Source: Phascolarctobacterium sp. (GTDB lineage: Bacteria; Bacillota; Negativicutes; Acidaminococcales; Acidaminococcaceae). Taken from it: a stretch of DNA of 8,152 nucleotides. Below are positions 5,229 through 8,152 of this stretch, piece after piece. The first letter of the stretch is position 1, and the number at the start of each line of letters is the position of its first letter. The stretch lies in assembly GCA_024405645.1 (NCBI GenBank), contig JAKSOJ010000046.1:1-8152 (forward strand), read 5' to 3'. The notes under the pieces were generated by a model. The model was not told where the DNA came from. It did no database searches and worked only from the letters and a program-made list of their open reading frames with translations. The position numbers and the translations under genes were made by a program.

Positions 5229-6799
5229 ACTATCTTATCCTTTGGAAATTTAATTTCAAACTTGGTTCCTTCTCCAAGTTCGCTAGTGACATGTGCCTTG
5301 GCACCATGAATACGAATTATCTGTTTCGCAATGGCCAATCCAAGTCCAGTACCAGAAACCTTCTTACGGTTACGAGATTTATCAGCCATATAGAAACGAT
5401 CCCAGATAAATTCAATATCTTCTTTAGGAATACCAGGACCCTCATCACTAACTGACAGAACAACACCATCGTCATCTGTCTTATGGGCATATATTAATAC
5501 TGTACCATTTTGTGGCGAATATTTCAAGGCATTATCCGTTAAAATTAAAATTAATTGGAAAAGTTGGTCGCCATCCCCCAACATTTCGATGCCTTCATCT
5601 GCATCAACCTTAATAATATTATTTTGTTTGCTGCAGTTTATTGATAATCTTTCTGCTACGCTATTACAAAGAATATTCAAATCAATGGGTTGAAGATGCT
5701 CAGACTGCCACGGATCTGCATTTTCAAGACGGGACATGTTCAGAAGATCCTTAACCATATGTTCAATACGAACTGTTTCGTCATTAATCATCTGACGATA
5801 TTTAACCTTCTTGTCCTCATCTCTGATTACACCATCGATTAAAGCATCGTTATAACCACGAATAATTGTAATAGGTGTTTTTAACTCATGGGATACATTG
5901 GCAACGAAATCCTTGCGTATTTTTTCTTGGCGCTCCATATTAGCAGTATATGTTGCCATATCATTGGATAACGCATTCAAAGATTTACTTAACTCGTTGA
6001 TTTCGTCATCGCCCTTGATTTCCATCTCATCGCCATAGTTGCCTTCAGCAAGACGACTAGCAAAATTTTTCATTTCTACGACAGGAGCAACAACCTGCTC
6101 AGACAAGCGTTTTGTGAAATAGATGGATAATACGAGTGAAAACAAACCTACGCCAATTACCACCAAATATAAGTAATTCAGGAAGCTTTGATAGTTAGAT
6201 GTTGGTACTGCTAAGATTACAGCACCCATTTTACCAGTCATTCTATCATAATATGGAGACGCAGCAATAAGCACATCTTCACCATAATATTTTTGGTAAA
6301 CAACACCACTATAGGTTTCTCCCAAACTTACATTTTTAATAACGTTTATGACTTTCTCGCCTATATCTTCTTTATTAACGTCGAAAAGCAAGGTTGAGCT
6401 TGCCCCAAACTCTAGAGGGAGTTCATCCACAGTTTTCATATTTTTTGCAACATCAGACCTAATATGAGATAAAGAAGAAACAGCAACAAGATCAGTATCT
6501 GTATCAAAAATCCAGATATCTGCGTCAGTTAATTTATCAGCCAATCTTATATAACGATACAAGTTGTCATGGTCGTTGGTTCCAAGATAAAAATCAACAC
6601 CCTTGGCAACCTCTTTGCATCGACCCATAAGGACATCTTCTTTTTCCTTATAAACGAAGTAATGTCCAAGGAAAACCATGGAACAGAAAATGCTGACGAT
6701 AACTACGACTACTAGAGCCATATAATGGTACATAAATTGACCAATTATTGACTTTTTCCCTGTGAAATAGTCAGCTAAAATAGTTCGCAGACTGCCCAT
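5225..6799 (-). CDS. membrane sensor histidine kinase (PhoR/WalK-like)
   Basis: This 524-residue kinase is of intact length. A first membrane helix (about 27-50) and a second (about 207-229) bracket an extracytoplasmic sensor of about 155 residues. The sensor has two Cache/PAS-like pieces, ADIWIFDTDTDL (93-104) and VLIAASPYYDRMTGKMGAVI (176-195). A HAMP linker follows (about 230-284). The dimerisation domain has the phospho-acceptor His304 in VSHELKTPI. The ATPase domain shows the N box (Asn423 in DNALKYSP), G1 box DEGPGIP (452-458), F box WDRFY and G2 box GTGLGLAI (483-490). No cytoplasmic PAS domain is seen, unlike Bacillus WalK. The start ATG at 6799 shares one base with the regulator's TAA, with only a weak AAAAGG site, suggesting coupled translation. 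Its partner is surely the adjacent regulator. Confidence 0.96.
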   Translation of the reverse strand: MGSLRTILADYFTGKKSIIGQFMYHYMALVVVVIVSIFCSMVFLGHYFVYKEKEDVLMGRCKEVAKGVDFYLGTNDHDNLYRYIRLADKLTDADIWIFDTDTDLVAVSSLSHIRSDVAKNMKTVDELPLEFGASSTLLFDVNKEDIGEKVINVIKNVSLGETYSGVVYQKYYGEDVLIAASPYYDRMTGKMGAVILAVPTSNYQSFLNYLYLVVIGVGLFSLVLSIYFTKRLSEQVVAPVVEMKNFASRLAEGNYGDEMEIKGDDEINELSKSLNALSNDMATYTANMERQEKIRKDFVANVSHELKTPITIIRGYNDALIDGVIRDEDKKVKYRQMINDETVRIEHMVKDLLNMSRLENADPWQSEHLQPIDLNILCNSVAERLSINCSKQNNIIKVDADEGIEMLGDGDQLFQLILILTDNALKYSPQNGTVLIYAHKTDDDGVVLSVSDEGPGIPKEDIEFIWDRFYMADKSRNRKKVSGTGLGLAIAKQIIRIHGAKAHVTSELGEGTKFEIKFPKDKIV

Positions 6800-7503
6800 T
6801 ATTGATTACCTTTTATAGTAAGCTTGTAGCCTAACCCCCATACAGTTTCAATGTCCCAGGTGCAATCGACAGGAATGTTTAATTTTTGACGAACACGTTT
6901 AATATGAGTATCTACGGTTCTGGTATCAGAATAGTAGGAATATCCCCAAATCTCTTCTAAAAGTTGGTTACGAGAAAAAGCTTTATTGGGGTTACTAGCC
7001 AAATGATAGAGCAATTCAAATTCTCTACTAGTGAGAGCTATGCTCTTACCAAAAGCAGTTACGGTAAAGGACTCTACATCTATAATCAAGCCATCCAATG
7101 TAACATTCTTCTTGGAATTCTTGTTATTATCCTCTTGTTGTGTGGAAGAACGACGAAGTACAGCTTTAACACGAGCCATAAGTTCACGGTTATTGAAAGG
7201 CTTGGTAATGTAATCATCAGCACCCATTTCTAAACCAAGAATACGATCGTCATCCGCATCTTTAGCAGTTGCCATGATAATAGGAATATCATGATGCTTG
7301 CGCACTTGTCTGCAAACCTCAATCCCATCAAGAATAGGCATCATTATATCTAACAGAACAAGGTCTGGCTTATCGAGTTCAATCTTCCTTAAAGCATCTG
7401 CACCGTCTTCAGCTTCAAGCACTTCATAACCTTCATTCTCGAGATAAATGCGTAAAATCTCGCGAATACTTTGTTCATCATCTGCTACTAAAATTTTTGC
7501 CAT
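6799..7503 (-). CDS. OmpR/PhoB-family response regulator
   Basis: This 234-residue protein has an N-terminal receiver domain (1-118) with the acidic pair Asp8-Asp9, phospho-acceptor Asp52 in LLDIMMP, Thr79 and Lys101 in TKPFNN. A short Gln/Asn/Lys linker leads to a C-terminal winged helix (about 134-230) with LTSREFELL and the recognition region TRTVDTHIKRVRQKL. All phosphorylation residues are intact. It should control transcription in response to the kinase encoded immediately downstream. The start is ATG at 7503: AAGGAG (7518-7513) is 9 bases away. An in-frame ATG at 7512 directly abuts that site with no spacing, so the longer 237-residue version is unlikely. It is the first gene of the overlapping chain. 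The 79-bp gap before it holds a repeat pair that may be its own operator. Confidence 0.95.
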   Translation of the reverse strand: MAKILVADDEQSIREILRIYLENEGYEVLEAEDGADALRKIELDKPDLVLLDIMMPILDGIEVCRQVRKHHDIPIIMATAKDADDDRILGLEMGADDYITKPFNNRELMARVKAVLRRSSTQQEDNNKNSKKNVTLDGLIIDVESFTVTAFGKSIALTSREFELLYHLASNPNKAFSRNQLLEEIWGYSYYSDTRTVDTHIKRVRQKLNIPVDCTWDIETVWGLGYKLTIKGNQ

Positions 7504-7512
7504 ATTTTCCAT

Positions 7513-7518
7513 CTCCTT
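7513..7518 (-). promoter_or_regulatory. ribosome binding site deciding the response-regulator start
   Basis: AAGGAG on the minus strand is 9 bases from ATG at 7503 and 0 bases from the upstream in-frame ATG at 7512. Only the former is a workable spacing. Confidence 0.8.
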
Positions 7519-7520
7519 TT

Positions 7521-7554
7521 CTAAATCAGCTATAGAACCAAAACTAAATAGCTA
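7521..7554 (-). repeat. two imperfect direct repeats upstream of the response-regulator gene
   Basis: On the minus strand TAGCTATTTAG (7554-7544) and TAGCTGATTTAG (7532-7521) form a direct repeat with 22 bp between their starts, two helical turns apart on one DNA face. OmpR-family regulators commonly bind tandem direct repeats, so an autoregulatory site is plausible. The A/T-rich context raises the chance of coincidence, and the second copy ends close to the ribosome site. Confidence 0.35.
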
Positions 7555-7570
7555 ATTAAAGTTTAGAATG

Positions 7571-7598
7571 TTTATAATCGAATTAATTTTTTTGCAAA
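7571..7598 (-). promoter_or_regulatory. weak promoter candidate for the two-component operon
   Basis: TTTGCA (7598-7593), 16 bp, then TATAAA (7576-7571) on the minus strand makes a possible -35/-10 pair. Only the -10 box is close to consensus, and the -35 lies within the last codons of the HD-domain gene. Transcription would start near 7563, upstream of the direct repeats. Readthrough from the HD-domain gene is an alternative, since I see no terminator between them. Confidence 0.3.
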
Positions 7599-8152
7599 AT
7601 ATTACGCTTGAGCATTTTATTGTATTCCCACTTATCTTTTCCATCATAAGTGTCAAATTGATTCATTATGCTATTGATTTCATCTGCATAATGCACAATA
7701 AAAGCTTCGCGAGTGGAACAATCAACCGGAGAACCTTTTTCCTTATCTCCATGATGGCTCAGGATTATATGCAAGAGCTGCTCAATACTTCCAGATTGCA
7801 TATGCAATTTGGTTGCAGCTTCTTGAACCATCAAAGCGCTCATGGCTACATGTCCTAGGAATCTTCCCTCATCTAAATATGTGAATCCATATCCTTGGGA
7901 AATTTCACGAATCTTGCCTATATCATGTAGCAAAGAACCTGCGATTACAAGGTCTTTATCAACATTATCCATTGTAAGTGCCATGGAAAGCGCCAATTGG
8001 CAAACATCCACGCTATGCTCTAAAAGACCACCAAGGTATGCATGATGATATTGTTTTCCAGCAGGATTTTTATAGAATCTTTCCAAAAATTCACCTTGAA
8101 AAATGTTTTTCAAAATCATCGCAAGAGCAGGAGTTTTCACCATACGGATAAA
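7583..8152 (-). CDS. HD-domain protein, 3' part, resembling 3'-5' exoribonuclease YhaM (partial)
   Basis: The reading frame is open to the window edge, so the 5' part is missing. The Met codon at 8143 is most likely internal, since it has in-frame codons above it (Phe-Ile-Arg) and no ribosome site. Counting from that Met, the visible 186 residues hold an HD metal-phosphohydrolase domain: HHAYLGGLLEHS (33-44), LLHDIGKI (71-78) with the His-Asp pair, GHV (97-99), SHHG (129-132), and YADEINS (152-158) with the last metal-ligand Asp. The PAGKQYHHAYLGGLLEH opening is characteristic of YhaM/CBF1-type exoribonucleases, which have an OB-fold before the HD domain and act in RNA turnover in the cytoplasm. 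The missing N-terminus should show that OB-fold. If it does not, a generic HD hydrolase is the alternative. It ends 79 bp before the response regulator. Confidence 0.85.
   Translation of the reverse strand, partial: FIRMVKTPALAMILKNIFQGEFLERFYKNPAGKQYHHAYLGGLLEHSVDVCQLALSMALTMDNVDKDLVIAGSLLHDIGKIREISQGYGFTYLDEGRFLGHVAMSALMVQEAATKLHMQSGSIEQLLHIILSHHGDKEKGSPVDCSTREAFIVHYADEINSIMNQFDTYDGKDKWEYNKMLKRNILQKN

Noticed and set aside
2885..7503. A vancomycin-resistance (vanRS-vanX) cluster
   Set aside because: There is no VanH dehydrogenase or VanA/B-type ligase, the dipeptidase is predicted to be secreted, and YqeG and a nitrilase-like gene intervene. Resistance cannot be claimed.
7568..7858. A 96-codon open frame on the plus strand
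   Set aside because: It is antisense to the end of the HD-domain gene and lacks a ribosome site. Its hydrophobic start is just the reverse of A/T-rich DNA.

Overview
This window comes from a low-GC bacterium with strong AAGGAG-type ribosome binding sites. Its gene families (YlbF-type, YqeG-type, YhaM-type, type II MurB, PhoB/WalR-like two-component pair) are typical of Firmicutes. I lean towards the Negativicutes (Veillonella-like), but that is an impression from protein style and base composition, not something the sequence proves. Every gene I can support lies on the minus strand, so transcription runs from high to low coordinates. I see no insertion sequence, phage gene, CRISPR array or rRNA.

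In transcription order, the window opens with the 3' part of an HD-domain protein resembling the exoribonuclease YhaM (8152-7583, cut by the window edge). A 79-bp gap follows, carrying a weak promoter candidate and a pair of direct repeats. Next comes a tightly overlapping five-gene chain: an OmpR/PhoB-type response regulator, its membrane sensor kinase, a YqeG-type HAD phosphatase, a nitrilase-superfamily amidohydrolase, and a secreted VanX-type D-Ala-D-Ala dipeptidase. All four junctions are stop/start overlaps of 1 or 4 bases, so one mRNA with translational coupling is likely.

After a 42-bp AT-rich gap comes a second compact group: a YlbF-family protein, MurB, and a 127-residue protein I do not recognise. 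Both internal junctions have a single base between stop and start. A ferredoxin-nitroreductase fusion follows after 62 bp.

The low-coordinate end holds a tRNA cluster, Pro(UGG)-Gly(UCC)-Arg(UCU), with encoded CCA ends and 3-base spacers. A perfect consensus sigma-70-type promoter (TTGACA, 17 bp, TATAAT) drives it from just downstream of the nitroreductase gene.

The joint theme of the protein genes is cell-wall metabolism (MurB, D-Ala-D-Ala dipeptidase) next to envelope sensing (the kinase and regulator), with RNA-turnover-related genes (YhaM-like, YlbF-like) at the flanks. I see no clearly novel system. The best candidates for a second look are the unrecognised 127-residue protein, the extra N-terminal domain on the dipeptidase, and the co-transcription of a two-component system with a VanX-type enzyme without the ligase genes of a vancomycin-resistance cluster.
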